Positions 1 through 10,414 are shown, numbered from the stretch's first letter. The stretch: DNA of 20,639 nucleotides from a virus (IMGVR_UViG_3300049740_000039:1-20639), one strand, 5' to 3'. Numbers and translations are program-made. Notes: generated by a model from the letters alone, not told the origin.

Positions 1-1
1 T

Positions 2-3000
2 CTTTTAGTTGGCGAAGCATACGAAAATGAATTGCAGTCTTTAAGGCACACTAGACAAAAATCTATTTTCTTAGCAAAGATTCCAAACTTTAATGACTTA
101 GGCATAGTAACCATGAGGCAGATTAAGTCTGCCATTAACTCTAATGGGGTTACTACTTCAAAGATTAAAGGGGATACCGATGCTCAAACTGCTGAGTTGC
201 AAGCGGCTGTTACACAAGTATTAAAAAGCGGTTCAGCTAATCAGAACTCAAAGTTTGTTGTTGGCACAGATACTAAGGAGCTAACTACTTGGCTTGACAC
301 TTACATCTCAGACAAAAATGCAATTCAAACTGAACAGCTACAGCAAGATTCTATATCGAAAACAGAAGACTACAGTACTATCCACGTTCCTAGTATGAAC
401 AAGTTTACTGAAAGCTTCATGTCAACGAACGTGCCATCGTTAGAAAACTCTAGCAATCCTGTTGAAACCTTTATTGCCAATCAAGAAGTTCTTTCCGCAG
501 AGAGAGCAAAAAGAACTGGCATGGCAGAGCAAAGGCAGATTAAAGAAACAGACGTTGAAGAATTAAATATTTACAGACAACTAAATTCTATGACGTTGTT
601 GACTTCAGTGTTTGGCAAAGACATGACTGCCGCTAAATGGGCTAATGTTAAACAGGCTCTTGTAAATAAAAAAGAATTTTCAGAATGGATGAGTGACGAT
701 CAAAAGGCGGCAATTCAAGCTATTATTGATACTCAAGGCTATAAGCCTGATAAAGACCAAGGGGCGTTTACTACTTACTTTAATCAAAATGGCTCTACTG
801 AAAGCATACTTCAATCTTCTAGAGACACTATAAATGAAAAGAACAGAATCAGTAGCATCCCCAGCAACAATCTTAGTGCCAATAATTGGGCTAATGAATA
901 TGAAAATAGCGATGATTTAATTGGTTCGTTCAATCCAGACTCTGTTGCTGAAGCAAGAAAAGCATTAGACGATAGGCAAAAAGTAGCCGATGGTCTGTAT
1001 CAAAACAGAGAGATTGATGAATCTAAAACTAAATTAGATGGCTCTCGCAGAATTAAGACTTCACAGTTTCTTAATCAAATTTTGCCTGACATTACTAATA
1101 TGGAGCAAACTGATTTAATTGCTGTAGAAACTTATCTTAATCAAGGTACTATCATTAAAGGCAAAGAAGAATTTATCGGCAGAATTAAACCAAGCTTAGA
1201 CTCTTTGCTTAAAAATAATATGTATATTAGAGGTACTGATGACCAAGCCTTTAGTTCTTGGTTTAACTCTAAAGGTGTTGATGCTTCTAAATTTAGTGCT
1301 GAAGCTGAAAAACTTCAAGCCAAAGAAGATACTGCCGCCGCATCTCAAACTTCTTTAGATGTTCTTACTGGTGCGGCTGATGAAATAAATCAAGGGAAAA
1401 TTCGTTCTGAAGGTTCTTCATTAAATAACAATGGGGATAATACTTTCTTTGCAGACACTTTAGAACGTGGTTTTAATTATATTGATAGCATTGACCCAAG
1501 TAATGAAAAAATTACAGCAACGGTTAGAGCAACTGCTTTAGCTAATCATATTGATTCTACCTTTGGTGGCTTTATAGATGGCTTGCGTAATGGCAGTAGC
1601 GTTATGAAAAATGCTCAAGGAGAAGTTGTTGAATTAAATAGCCGTTCGCTTCGTGGCATATACATGGCAGTTAAAACTAATGGCGGCAATATGACTGGTG
1701 TGCCAGAGTCACACAGAGAACAGCTTTCAATTATGCTAGAGATGGCAAACAAGAAATCCCCTAATGCTTTGCAGGGTGTTGCTAATGATATTAAAACAAC
1801 AATAAGCACTTTAAAGGGTGAAGAAAGTCAAGACGCTGAATTATTGCGTGGTCAAAATGCTGGTCAAGTTGTTGAAGGCGGTGCATTTGGAAGCAATGCA
1901 TATGGCTCAACTGTTGCAGACCAAAAGGCTTACATTAATACAAAAGCTGGTAACGCAACTAATAACGATAGATTTTATTTTACTAACGAAGACTCTTTGC
2001 CTAGTGAAAACATGCCAACAGGCACAAAAGAAGTCTATCGTCAGATAAGAAATCTTCACGCAATTCCAGAAGTTTTTTCTAGTACCATGACTCAACTGGC
2101 TAATGGAACATTGTCAGCACAGCAAGCTAATGTAGCAATACAACACTACGCTAACAATCGAAACGCAGTTTCTGGCATGACTGGTTATAGCATTAATCAT
2201 CTGGCTATAGCTGAAGGTGGCACAGCCATGGATGCAAAGACAATGGCTAAACTAGATACTGTGTTATCAATAATGGATGTGGAAAACATTGACGCGGCTA
2301 GTGCTATTACAAGAGTCAATGAAGTTGATGATGTAGCAAAAGATTTAAACAAAACTGTATTCCAAGACAACATGAAGAAAGCTTTAGATAAAGAAGAAAA
2401 TGAAAAGTATAATGTAAAAGATTATTTAATAGATAACTTTGAGGGCAACTTAAATGTTGTGACCCAGCTTTTGCCTTATGCTGAGACAATGATTGAAAAC
2501 GGCATGACGTTTGAAACATTGGATGCAAAGCTAGATGACTTTTACAATACGCAATTCTTACCAACTGAAGGGTTTGTTGTTGATTATTCTTCTGGCTACG
2601 GCAACAGGTCTAGAGCTTCTTTAAGGGCTACTGTTGGTGAAGCCAACGTAGAAGGCTTTGTAGATAGTGTTGATGAACTTCTAGGTAGTGGCACAGTATT
2701 TACTGCTAGTGGTGAGTCTGGTTCTTTTCTTTTATCAAAAGATGTTGAGTACAATCAAAGAGCAGAAAGCACTTTCTTCCAAGATATGGGGGAAGGCGCG
2801 GCATTTTTTATAAGCCCTCAAAATACAATGTTAATGAGGCAGTCTCGAAAAGCAGAAGCTATAGCTAAAGAAAGAGAGTTAGCCGCTTCTGATGATGGAG
2901 TAGACAGAAAAGCTGTTCTTGTTCCTATTAGATATTCTAACAATCAAGTTATGTATCGGGTTATGGGGATTGTTAAAAACAAATTAGTACCTTTGTTCCG

Positions 3001-3154
3001 CATGACAGAAGATGCAGAAGGGAATAAAGTTTCTAGTCCTCTTATGGTTCGCCCTCAAAGAGATTTAAGAAATGGTTTAGAACCAGTTCGCGCGGAAGAT
3101 TATTTAACTCAAGATGAAATAGATTTGAATAACAGGCGCAGAGGAAAACTATGA
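2..3154 (+). CDS. Large virion protein, T7 gp15-position (5' partial)
   Basis: The reading frame is open from the left edge (first complete codon at 2) to the TGA at 3152-3154, so about 1050 C-terminal residues are seen and the true start lies outside. The TTG at 32 is only an internal codon with no ribosome binding site. The protein is hydrophilic, rich in Asn, Ser, Thr and Gln, with several predicted-helical Glu/Lys-rich stretches and no clear signal peptide or membrane segment. I recognise no catalytic motif. It lies directly before the larger virion protein (ATGA overlap) and before a T7-type tail fibre, the place of the T7 internal core protein gp15. By position I infer an internal or ejected virion protein, or another large tail-associated structural protein. 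The structural role is fairly safe; the precise family is not. Confidence 0.6.
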   Translation, partial: LLVGEAYENELQSLRHTRQKSIFLAKIPNFNDLGIVTMRQIKSAINSNGVTTSKIKGDTDAQTAELQAAVTQVLKSGSANQNSKFVVGTDTKELTTWLDTYISDKNAIQTEQLQQDSISKTEDYSTIHVPSMNKFTESFMSTNVPSLENSSNPVETFIANQEVLSAERAKRTGMAEQRQIKETDVEELNIYRQLNSMTLLTSVFGKDMTAAKWANVKQALVNKKEFSEWMSDDQKAAIQAIIDTQGYKPDKDQGAFTTYFNQNGSTESILQSSRDTINEKNRISSIPSNNLSANNWANEYENSDDLIGSFNPDSVAEARKALDDRQKVADGLYQNREIDESKTKLDGSRRIKTSQFLNQILPDITNMEQTDLIAVETYLNQGTIIKGKEEFIGRIKPSLDSLLKNNMYIRGTDDQAFSSWFNSKGVDASKFSAEAEKLQAKEDTAAASQTSLDVLTGAADEINQGKIRSEGSSLNNNGDNTFFADTLERGFNYIDSIDPSNEKITATVRATALANHIDSTFGGFIDGLRNGSSVMKNAQGEVVELNSRSLRGIYMAVKTNGGNMTGVPESHREQLSIMLEMANKKSPNALQGVANDIKTTISTLKGEESQDAELLRGQNAGQVVEGGAFGSNAYGSTVADQKAYINTKAGNATNNDRFYFTNEDSLPSENMPTGTKEVYRQIRNLHAIPEVFSSTMTQLANGTLSAQQANVAIQHYANNRNAVSGMTGYSINHLAIAEGGTAMDAKTMAKLDTVLSIMDVENIDAASAITRVNEVDDVAKDLNKTVFQDNMKKALDKEENEKYNVKDYLIDNFEGNLNVVTQLLPYAETMIENGMTFETLDAKLDDFYNTQFLPTEGFVVDYSSGYGNRSRASLRATVGEANVEGFVDSVDELLGSGTVFTASGESGSFLLSKDVEYNQRAESTFFQDMGEGAAFFISPQNTMLMRQSRKAEAIAKERELAASDDGVDRKAVLVPIRYSNNQVMYRVMGIVKNKLVPLFRMTEDAEGNKVSSPLMVRPQRDLRNGLEPVRAEDYLTQDEIDLNNRRRGKL

Positions 3155-6100
3155 GCAACAATGCGTTAGTTGTAGACCCATTTGGTTTTAATCAAAGCCC
3201 CTTAAAAGCTGATGTTGAGTCAGATGTAAGCACTGCTCAGACTGGTTTTTTAGATGTTGTTGGTGCGAACCTTGGTTATACCTACGACCCTATCATTGAG
3301 TATGTTGGTGACAAGGTGCGTTATGGCAATAGGTTTGATAAAGACTTTGACCCTATCAACAACATGGAAGGGTATGAACAATTTGCCAGTACTTTGATTG
3401 AGGCTCGTAATGCTGATCATATGGAGTCTCTCAAACGTCAAATTAGAGAATCTTCTGACAGAAGAAAGATTATGGCTGACGCTGGTTTTGTTCAGAATGT
3501 GGTAGCTGGGGTCTTTGACCCCATTAACTTATTGGCTTTGCCTTTTGGTGGTGCTGGTATTTTTGCGGCAGGGGCAAGAGCAACTGCGGCAGGGGTGATG
3601 ACAAGAGGCGCATTGCGTACTGGTGTGGGTGTTGCCACATTGCAAGCTGGTCAAGAAGCAATCAAATATCCTTTCGACCCATTAGCCACTGTTGAAGAAT
3701 CTGCTCTAAATGTTGGTGCGGCTTTTGTAACTGGTGGTTTAATAGGTGGTTTGATTTCTGTACCAGCCGCAAGAAGGGCTAAAGTTGAATTACAAACTAC
3801 TAAAGATATTGAGGAAATGATTGAGGTCACAAAAACTGTGACTCAAGATGACGCGGCTAAGTTAGGCAAACCAGAAGAAAGAAAATTTGGAACTGTTGAT
3901 GAGCAGACTTTAGAAGTTGAAGCTAAAACTTTGCCTAAATTTATTAGTGATATACAAAAAAGAATAGATAGAGTTAAAGCTAGGTTAAACAAAACCCCAG
4001 AAAAACTAGATGATGTTGCGCTAAAAACAGAACAAGAAGGCTCAACCAAAGTATATCACGGTACAAACCTGTCTAATAAAAAAGGCGTAGTTGATGCTGA
4101 GTCTCCAAAACCTACAATGGAATCTTTTATTAATAAACGTGGTGAGCTTGTGTTGCGTCCTAGCGTTGGTGACTTTGATGCTCAAAGGGGCAATGGTGTT
4201 TCTTTTGGAGAAACATTTGAGGTTGCTAGAAACTACACTTACAGACGCGATAACTATTCACGCGACCCATCTGATAACAAAGATGGTGTAATTTTTGTTA
4301 TTGATAAAGATGCTTTGCCCCCCAGAAAAGAAGAAACTATGGGCGAGAGCGTTGTTTATACTGACGCTGATATTATTATTCCTAAAGGAAAGTATGAAGT
4401 ACTTACTAAAAAAGACTTTGACCGCACTGGCAAACAAACTCCTATTAAACAGCAAGACCTAGACAACCTTGAGAAAGCAAAGGCAAGGGCTGAAAGTGAC
4501 TTAATTGAGTTAAAGCAAGAGAAAATCTTTAGAAGAATGGAAAGTGTAAGGGGGTTTGAGGAAGCTGTAGATGACCCTTATCGTCTGGCAGATAGCTGGT
4601 TCACTAACAGTTGGATATACAACAAGCTTGTACCTACTCCAATGAAGAACGCACTGCAAGGGAGCATACCAACTACAATTAAAAAGAAATTTGTAGATGC
4701 GTTTGGTGATAACGCTCAGTATATGAACTTAAATAAGATCGGTCTTACAAATGGACACTCTGCTTATGTAATGGCGAAGGTTCGTGAAGGCGAATACGTT
4801 CAAGTTATGGACGCTCTTATTAGTAATTTTGCTAGATTAACTGGAAAAGGCAACAATACTATTGCGGATTTTGCTGGTGTGAAAACACCTATTGGCAGAA
4901 TTGCAGATACTCGCCCAAGAGGATTTGATGATTTTGCTAAAGAAGTTAATCGTAAATATATTATGGGTGAAAAAGGCGCAACAGATTTAGAAAACGAATC
5001 TATTCAAGTGTTGCGAGACTTTTACAAAAAATGGGGAGAGAGATTAGAAGACGTTGGGTTGATTGGAACTCGAAAGTTTTTTGAAAACTCTAAGATATTT
5101 AAGGAACGTAGACTTGCTGAAGCAGTAAAGATACGCGATGAACTACGCGCAAAAGAAGGCAAGAACACAGATTATATTAATAATCAAATTTCTAAGAAAA
5201 TTAAAATTGTTCAGAAATTATTAGATGAAGAACAAGCTAAAGGTTTGACTGTAAATCAATTAACTCTTTTGCAAAAATTAACTAAAGAAATAAACGAATT
5301 TAAGACAGGTAAGAAAAGCAAGACATTGACTGAGCGTCAACGTGCTTATCTTGTTGCTCTTGAAGAACGCGCTTATAGATACACAAAAGAAATTGATGAG
5401 CTTACTACAACGCTTGATGGCTTGAGTGATGTTTCAAAGCTTGCACCAGATGCAGAAGATATGTTCCCTAGATATTGGGATAGGGATGCTATTCTAGCTA
5501 ATAAAGAAAAGTTTACTCAAATATTAGAAAACTGGTACGAGCGTAATCCTAAGATTGTAAGTCGTGATAAAGAGGGTAAGTATCAAGAAACTGATATGTC
5601 TGCTGACCCTAGAGATATTCGCAAAAGAGCAGAAGATACTGTTAATAAAATTTTAGGTTTAGATGATTTAACTGCCGAGCCTGTGTCTTTCTTTGGCATG
5701 GGGAAGTCTAAGCATTTTAAGCACAGAGAATTAGATATACCTAACAGTTTGGTTTTTGATTTTATTCAGAACGACCCCATTGTTGTTATGAAAGCGTATA
5801 CTAATCGTGTTGCTCCTCGATATGAATACGCTAAGAAGTTTAACTCAAAGTCATTAGATGAAGTCTTGGAAGATATTGAAGATGAAATGATGGCGGCTGG
5901 TAAAAGTACTAATGAAATCAACGCTGTTCGCAAAGATTTTATTATTATGTACGACAGAGTTGTTGGTACTGTTTATCGTAATCCTGATACATGGAGCAAC
6001 AAACTGGCAACTGTTATGCGTGATGCCGCACAGCTTAATTACTTAGGCTCTGCTGGGTTTTCTACTTTGCCAGACGTAGCTAAGATTGTAATGGAGCATG

Positions 6101-7329
6101 AGCTTGGCACTATTATGAAAGTGCTGACAGATGTTATGGGCGATCAAAGGGTTCGTATGAACGCTTACGAGGGTAGAATATCTGGTGAAATACTAGATAT
6201 TATTAACGGTTCTTCTCATATGCGTGTGACTGAAGAATTGTCTAATGATGTCTTTAGCAAAAACTTTTACGACAAAACAGCAGACGAAGCTAAGAACGTA
6301 TTCTATATGCTGAATTTGTTAGCTCCATTTACAAGAGTGTTTAAGCAAATGGACAGCATGTGCCGCGCACACACTATTGTTGACATGGCTTTAAGACGCG
6401 CAGACCCAAATGGTAAACTGTCAGATTTAGATTTGGGGTACATGAGTCGGTACAATATCGGCAGTGACCAAGCAAAACAAATTAAACAGCTTGTTGACAT
6501 GAACATTATCGAAAACTCCAGACCAGATGGTTCTGGTGTCTGGCTTTTGAATACTGAAAAATGGCCTACTGATGCTGTGTTTACACAATTAAGAGATGAT
6601 GTCAGAGGTTCTTTGAACAGTGGCATTATGAATACAATTCTTATGGGTACACCAGCAGACAAACCAGTTCTTGTTGATGGCATATTCCACATACCTATGA
6701 GGGTTGCTGGTAAGTTAGGCATGAAAGAAGACCCAAAGGTTCGAGGCTATGCTCGAATTGAAAATGGTTTGCTGGGTATGCCGTTTCAGTTTATGTCATA
6801 CAGTTTTGCAGCCGCTAACAAAATCACTGCCGCTTATGCTCAAGGACAGGTGCGTAACAGATTTACTGCAATGGCATTATCTGTTGGGCTTGGCTATATG
6901 TCTCTTAGCATTAAATACAACCAGCCATTTAACAGCGAAGGTAGCCAAAGATATTGGGAACAGATGAGTTGGCAAGATAAACTAGGTAGGTCTATAGACC
7001 AATCAGGGTTATTGGCTTTGTTTACTGACCAGCTATACACAGCAATGTCTACGTCTGCCGCATTAGGTGGTCCTGATTTGGGAATGGGAATTATTAATCC
7101 AAAAGTTACGCCAAAAGAAGGCGACTATGGTTCTATTGCAACTGGTTACGGTGGTGCTGGTGTTAGTATTGCAGACGATCTTGTTCGCAACGGCTTAATG
7201 GAATTTATGTCTGGCAACTTTGGTGAAGGCTCAAAGAACATATTAGAGAATTTGCCATTTATGAGGCTGTGGTTTTTGAAGGGTATGGTGTCTGCAACTG
7301 GTGACGCTATGTCTAGAAGTAGGTTCTAA
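3151..7329 (+). CDS. Giant internal virion protein (gp16-like) with embedded ADP-ribosyltransferase-like domain
   Basis: 1392 aa, starting in an ATGA overlap behind the previous gene, with AGAGGAAAACT as ribosome binding site. Its length (T7 gp16 is 1318 aa) and its place just before the tail fibre suggest an internal core protein ejected into the host. Residues ~125-210 are Gly/Ala-rich and hydrophobic, possibly membrane-inserting. Residues ~298-415 look like an ADP-ribosyltransferase fold: VYHGT with His303, GVSFGETFEVARNY with Tyr362, and GESVVY with Glu399, matching the H-Y-E triad order. Residues ~420-460 and ~650-760 are rich in charged helices, probably coiled coil. The C-terminal ~500 residues resemble the long uncharacterised tails of podovirus internal proteins. 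The ART call rests on motif order and spacing read by eye. A degenerate or structural domain is possible. Confidence 0.65.
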   Translation: MSNNALVVDPFGFNQSPLKADVESDVSTAQTGFLDVVGANLGYTYDPIIEYVGDKVRYGNRFDKDFDPINNMEGYEQFASTLIEARNADHMESLKRQIRESSDRRKIMADAGFVQNVVAGVFDPINLLALPFGGAGIFAAGARATAAGVMTRGALRTGVGVATLQAGQEAIKYPFDPLATVEESALNVGAAFVTGGLIGGLISVPAARRAKVELQTTKDIEEMIEVTKTVTQDDAAKLGKPEERKFGTVDEQTLEVEAKTLPKFISDIQKRIDRVKARLNKTPEKLDDVALKTEQEGSTKVYHGTNLSNKKGVVDAESPKPTMESFINKRGELVLRPSVGDFDAQRGNGVSFGETFEVARNYTYRRDNYSRDPSDNKDGVIFVIDKDALPPRKEETMGESVVYTDADIIIPKGKYEVLTKKDFDRTGKQTPIKQQDLDNLEKAKARAESDLIELKQEKIFRRMESVRGFEEAVDDPYRLADSWFTNSWIYNKLVPTPMKNALQGSIPTTIKKKFVDAFGDNAQYMNLNKIGLTNGHSAYVMAKVREGEYVQVMDALISNFARLTGKGNNTIADFAGVKTPIGRIADTRPRGFDDFAKEVNRKYIMGEKGATDLENESIQVLRDFYKKWGERLEDVGLIGTRKFFENSKIFKERRLAEAVKIRDELRAKEGKNTDYINNQISKKIKIVQKLLDEEQAKGLTVNQLTLLQKLTKEINEFKTGKKSKTLTERQRAYLVALEERAYRYTKEIDELTTTLDGLSDVSKLAPDAEDMFPRYWDRDAILANKEKFTQILENWYERNPKIVSRDKEGKYQETDMSADPRDIRKRAEDTVNKILGLDDLTAEPVSFFGMGKSKHFKHRELDIPNSLVFDFIQNDPIVVMKAYTNRVAPRYEYAKKFNSKSLDEVLEDIEDEMMAAGKSTNEINAVRKDFIIMYDRVVGTVYRNPDTWSNKLATVMRDAAQLNYLGSAGFSTLPDVAKIVMEHELGTIMKVLTDVMGDQRVRMNAYEGRISGEILDIINGSSHMRVTEELSNDVFSKNFYDKTADEAKNVFYMLNLLAPFTRVFKQMDSMCRAHTIVDMALRRADPNGKLSDLDLGYMSRYNIGSDQAKQIKQLVDMNIIENSRPDGSGVWLLNTEKWPTDAVFTQLRDDVRGSLNSGIMNTILMGTPADKPVLVDGIFHIPMRVAGKLGMKEDPKVRGYARIENGLLGMPFQFMSYSFAAANKITAAYAQGQVRNRFTAMALSVGLGYMSLSIKYNQPFNSEGSQRYWEQMSWQDKLGRSIDQSGLLALFTDQLYTAMSTSAALGGPDLGMGIINPKVTPKEGDYGSIATGYGGAGVSIADDLVRNGLMEFMSGNFGEGSKNILENLPFMRLWFLKGMVSATGDAMSRSRF

Positions 7330-7372
7330 ATTGTGCGTTGCGTGAATTTTTTTTGGCTAGTAAGGTTCGAGC

Positions 7373-8278
7373 ATGGCTATTTCGTTAAATAATAACACAC
7401 CTAGAGATTCGTATACTGTAACAAGCGGTAATACTCAGTCTTTATTTAATGTTACTTTTTCTTTCTTCGACCAAGAAGACTTAGATGTTTACTTAAATGG
7501 TGTGCAAATTTCATTAGGTGCAGATTTTACTGTAACTGGTGGCAATGGTTCTACTGGAACTATTAGCACTGTTGTTCCTGTTGCGCCTGTTGGCTCTAAT
7601 AGCACTGTAGTTATCACTAGAGACATTCCGCTTCAAAGAACCACAGACTTTCCGTTGTCTGGTGTGTTTAACATTGAGGCTTTGAATACAGAATTAGATA
7701 GATTGATTGCTATCGCAGGGGATTTGGCAGATACATCAACAAGATCATTAAGACTTAATCCTGCTGATCCTGATGCTACTCTAAACTTGCCAGTAGTTTC
7801 CTCCCGAGCTGGTAATGTGCTTGGATTCGATACCGATGGTGATGCCATTGCGGGTCCTGCCATTACCACGCTCAACAATGTTGTTGCTAATCAAGCGGCG
7901 GCTAATCAGTCAGCTATTGATGCGGGTCAATCTGAAACTAATGCGGCTCAATCTGAAGCTAATGCTTTAGCATCTGAGCAAGCGGCGGCGACTTCATTGC
8001 AAGCCGCTAATCTTCCAACTACTTTTACTGGTCAAGCAGGTAAAGTTCTTGAAGTTAATACAGGTGAAACTGGTTATGTACTAGCTACATCAGCAACAAA
8101 CAACGCTGTATTTTACGCTCTGTATTCAACTGCTCTTGGAGAACTGTTGCTTGATTATAGTGAGCTAGGAGTAGCCGCTAGTTTTGATATAGATGATTAT
8201 GACAATTATTTCTTTGCATCACCAAACGTATCGTTTGCTATTAATGCAAATGGTGTTTTGCAGATAACTACGCCGTAG
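7373..8278 (+). CDS. Tail fibre protein with T7 gp17-type N-terminal domain
   Basis: 301 aa. Residues 1-~125 match the T7 tail-fibre N-terminal pattern: an opening NNTPRDSYTV, a FSFFDQEDLDVYLNG strand pair, VVITRDIPL, then LNTELDRLIAIAGDLAD, which in the family anchors the fibre to the tail. Residues ~165-210 form an Ala/Gln/Ser-rich heptad-like rod (repeats of QSETNAAQSEANALASE type), typical of trimeric fibre shafts. The rest is short, with no large receptor-binding head, so host recognition may rest with the next protein. The start ATG at 7373 has AAGG eight bases upstream, and the 43-bp gap after the preceding gene contains a run of eight T but no convincing stem. Family assignment is strong; the division of labour with the next gene is inferred. 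Confidence 0.88.
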   Translation: MAISLNNNTPRDSYTVTSGNTQSLFNVTFSFFDQEDLDVYLNGVQISLGADFTVTGGNGSTGTISTVVPVAPVGSNSTVVITRDIPLQRTTDFPLSGVFNIEALNTELDRLIAIAGDLADTSTRSLRLNPADPDATLNLPVVSSRAGNVLGFDTDGDAIAGPAITTLNNVVANQAAANQSAIDAGQSETNAAQSEANALASEQAAATSLQAANLPTTFTGQAGKVLEVNTGETGYVLATSATNNAVFYALYSTALGELLLDYSELGVAASFDIDDYDNYFFASPNVSFAINANGVLQITTP

Positions 8279-8287
8279 GAGAGCAAA

Positions 8288-10402
8288 ATGGCAACAATAA
8301 ATCTTGGCAAAATTAAACTGACTTGGGAAGGCACTTGGTCAAATGCCGCTGTTTATCAACAAAATGATGCAGTTCACTACGCAGGAGATGCATGGTTTGC
8401 AAAAATTGATCAAACAGCTTTTAGTTATAACTCTACCACAATTTATCAGATAGATAATTTGGCTATAGATGGCGGCGTTATATACAGATTTATAAATAAC
8501 ACCCCAACTGCTGGGCAACAACCATCCTCAAGTGTTGGATATTGGGCGGTAAATGCGCCTAGTTCTACTAATGCGGCTTATTGGGATCTTATGGTTGAAG
8601 GTACAAACGTTGCTACTACACGCGGCGATTTGATTACACATGATGGTAGTACTCAAGTTCGATTGGCTGTTGGAACGGCTGGTCAAGTTCTAACATCTGA
8701 TGGGACAGATGTATCTTTTACCCCAGCAAAAGGTTTTGAGGGTCACAAACATCTTCTATCTAATTATGGTAAAGACCCTGCTAATCCTAGTGCAACAAAT
8801 ACATATGGCGCAAATGGGTCTCGTCCATGGCTTGCAGATTATGCTAACAACTGGATACCTGAGGACGGTACGCCTAACACAGCATGTGGTCCTGTGAAAA
8901 GTTCAGACAGAGGTGTTCAGCATAACGGCTACAGAATGACAGCTTATCTAAATGCAAATCATGAGCTTGTTGCCTTTGGTGATGATGACCTACATTGGAT
9001 GGGGTCATCTGCAGGACAAACACACACAGGCGGTGTAGTCCAAAACATTTCTGTTGAATGTGGTGGCATGAGAGATGGTGATTACTTTGTAAGGTTATGG
9101 ACTGTTTACAGAAACGTCTTTCTTCTTACCAAGGATGGTGATTTGTTTACAGCAGGTGACAATGCGTATGGTCAGCTTGGCACAGGTGGCACAACAGATC
9201 GTTATATGCTTGCTAAAGTTTCTACACTTGGTCCTGATGCTACACACAATGGAACGTCAACCCAGATTGCAGGTTTCCATGTTGGCAATCAGACAAACAG
9301 TGCAGGTCCGATTGAGTATCACTCATGCTATGCGATTGATACATCAGGCAGGTTATTTGTTTGGGGATACAATGGTAGTGGAAAGCTAGGGATTGGTAAT
9401 TCAACTAATCAATCTTATCCTCAACTAGCATCTGCTGTATCGAATATTGTATCAGTGTCAGGAGGGATGCAGTCTGCACACTGTATAGATAGCTCTGGTA
9501 ATATGTACCGAACAGGGCATAATCAGAATGGCATTAACCAAGGCACTGCTGTTACAACATGGACAGACACAAACCAAGACAATGTTTATCAAGTCTGCAA
9601 TGTTGATGGCTATTATGGTGCATCAACAGTCCAAGCCTTTGCTATGTATTTGAATACATCTGGTGAACTTTATGGAATTGGGGCTAATGCTATCGGGCAA
9701 CTTGGAGTTGGTGATCTAACTGCAAAGTCTGCTTGGACAAGGGCTGGTGGCTCAACAACATTTAGCTCGTTTTATTGTGCAGGTAATTCGTATTATAATA
9801 CGGTTGCGTCATTGGGTGGAACCCCTGGAAATTCTGATGACACAATTTATTTTCATGGATACAACGTAGGTGGTCAGTGTGGTTTAGGTAATGTGACAAA
9901 CGTACAGTCACCAACACAGCCACAAACTACAACTTTGTTTAGCCATACTGTAGCATCTACAGATTCTGGTTCTGCTCCAACAAAAACGGATATAAGTTTG
10001 CCTCGTACTGCTATCAAGCATGTCTATGGTCTCGATGGTATTAATGGGCAGGGCTATGAATGTCACATTCTCGAAGATGAATACGGAAGGCTTTGGAGAG
10101 CAGGTTATGGAAATGGTTTAGATTACCATGAAAATCTTACAGCCAATGTTGTTAGCAGTAACTTCTTCCTAGACCCTTCACCATTCAACGCAACAGGCAC
10201 AATCACTGGTACTCATTGGGCTGGTGAAACTACTGTTACTGTTGAAACAGTCTATGGTACAGGAAATCACAAAGCTTCAGAAGGCAACCACATAATGATT
10301 ACATCAGATGGTCGCATCTGGGGCAGAGGCTACAATGCACAAGGTCAATTAGGTGATGGCGGTTTAAACTTTATTGGTCAATGGAAACAAATGTGTCCGT
10401 AA
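8288..10402 (+). CDS. Tail adhesin with RCC1-like beta-propeller repeats
   Basis: 704 aa, start supported by AGGAGAGCAAA directly before ATG, nine bases behind the fibre gene. Residues 1-~110 form a Trp/Tyr-rich module (KIKLTWEGTWSNAAVYQQND) of the carbohydrate-binding, tail-associated type, with a repeat-like second half. A VRLAVGTAGQVLTSDGTDV segment at ~125-145 is common in tail fibre connectors. From about residue 225 to the end there are seven clear and one weak RCC1-type blade signatures (G-x-hydrophobic-x-x-x-G-x-N-x-x-G-Q-L-G), starting near residues 225, 284, 354, 404, 459, 518, 601 and 675. RCC1 repeats build a beta-propeller. In a tail protein next to the fibre, receptor binding is the likely role. 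The repeats are clear; the receptor is unknown. Confidence 0.8.
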   Translation: MATINLGKIKLTWEGTWSNAAVYQQNDAVHYAGDAWFAKIDQTAFSYNSTTIYQIDNLAIDGGVIYRFINNTPTAGQQPSSSVGYWAVNAPSSTNAAYWDLMVEGTNVATTRGDLITHDGSTQVRLAVGTAGQVLTSDGTDVSFTPAKGFEGHKHLLSNYGKDPANPSATNTYGANGSRPWLADYANNWIPEDGTPNTACGPVKSSDRGVQHNGYRMTAYLNANHELVAFGDDDLHWMGSSAGQTHTGGVVQNISVECGGMRDGDYFVRLWTVYRNVFLLTKDGDLFTAGDNAYGQLGTGGTTDRYMLAKVSTLGPDATHNGTSTQIAGFHVGNQTNSAGPIEYHSCYAIDTSGRLFVWGYNGSGKLGIGNSTNQSYPQLASAVSNIVSVSGGMQSAHCIDSSGNMYRTGHNQNGINQGTAVTTWTDTNQDNVYQVCNVDGYYGASTVQAFAMYLNTSGELYGIGANAIGQLGVGDLTAKSAWTRAGGSTTFSSFYCAGNSYYNTVASLGGTPGNSDDTIYFHGYNVGGQCGLGNVTNVQSPTQPQTTTLFSHTVASTDSGSAPTKTDISLPRTAIKHVYGLDGINGQGYECHILEDEYGRLWRAGYGNGLDYHENLTANVVSSNFFLDPSPFNATGTITGTHWAGETTVTVETVYGTGNHKASEGNHIMITSDGRIWGRGYNAQGQLGDGGLNFIGQWKQMCP

Positions 10403-10414
10403 GGAGATGCGAGT

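Noticed and set aside
6303-6722. A 139-codon open frame on the minus strand inside the large virion gene
   Set aside because: It is antisense to a clearly coding region, has no ribosome binding site and reads as biased Ser/Leu/Pro sequence typical of a shadow frame.
7314-7360. Terminator between the large virion gene and the tail fibre (run of eight T)
   Set aside because: The only nearby stem is a 5-bp A/T-rich TAGAA/TTCTA well upstream of the T run, so there is no credible hairpin.
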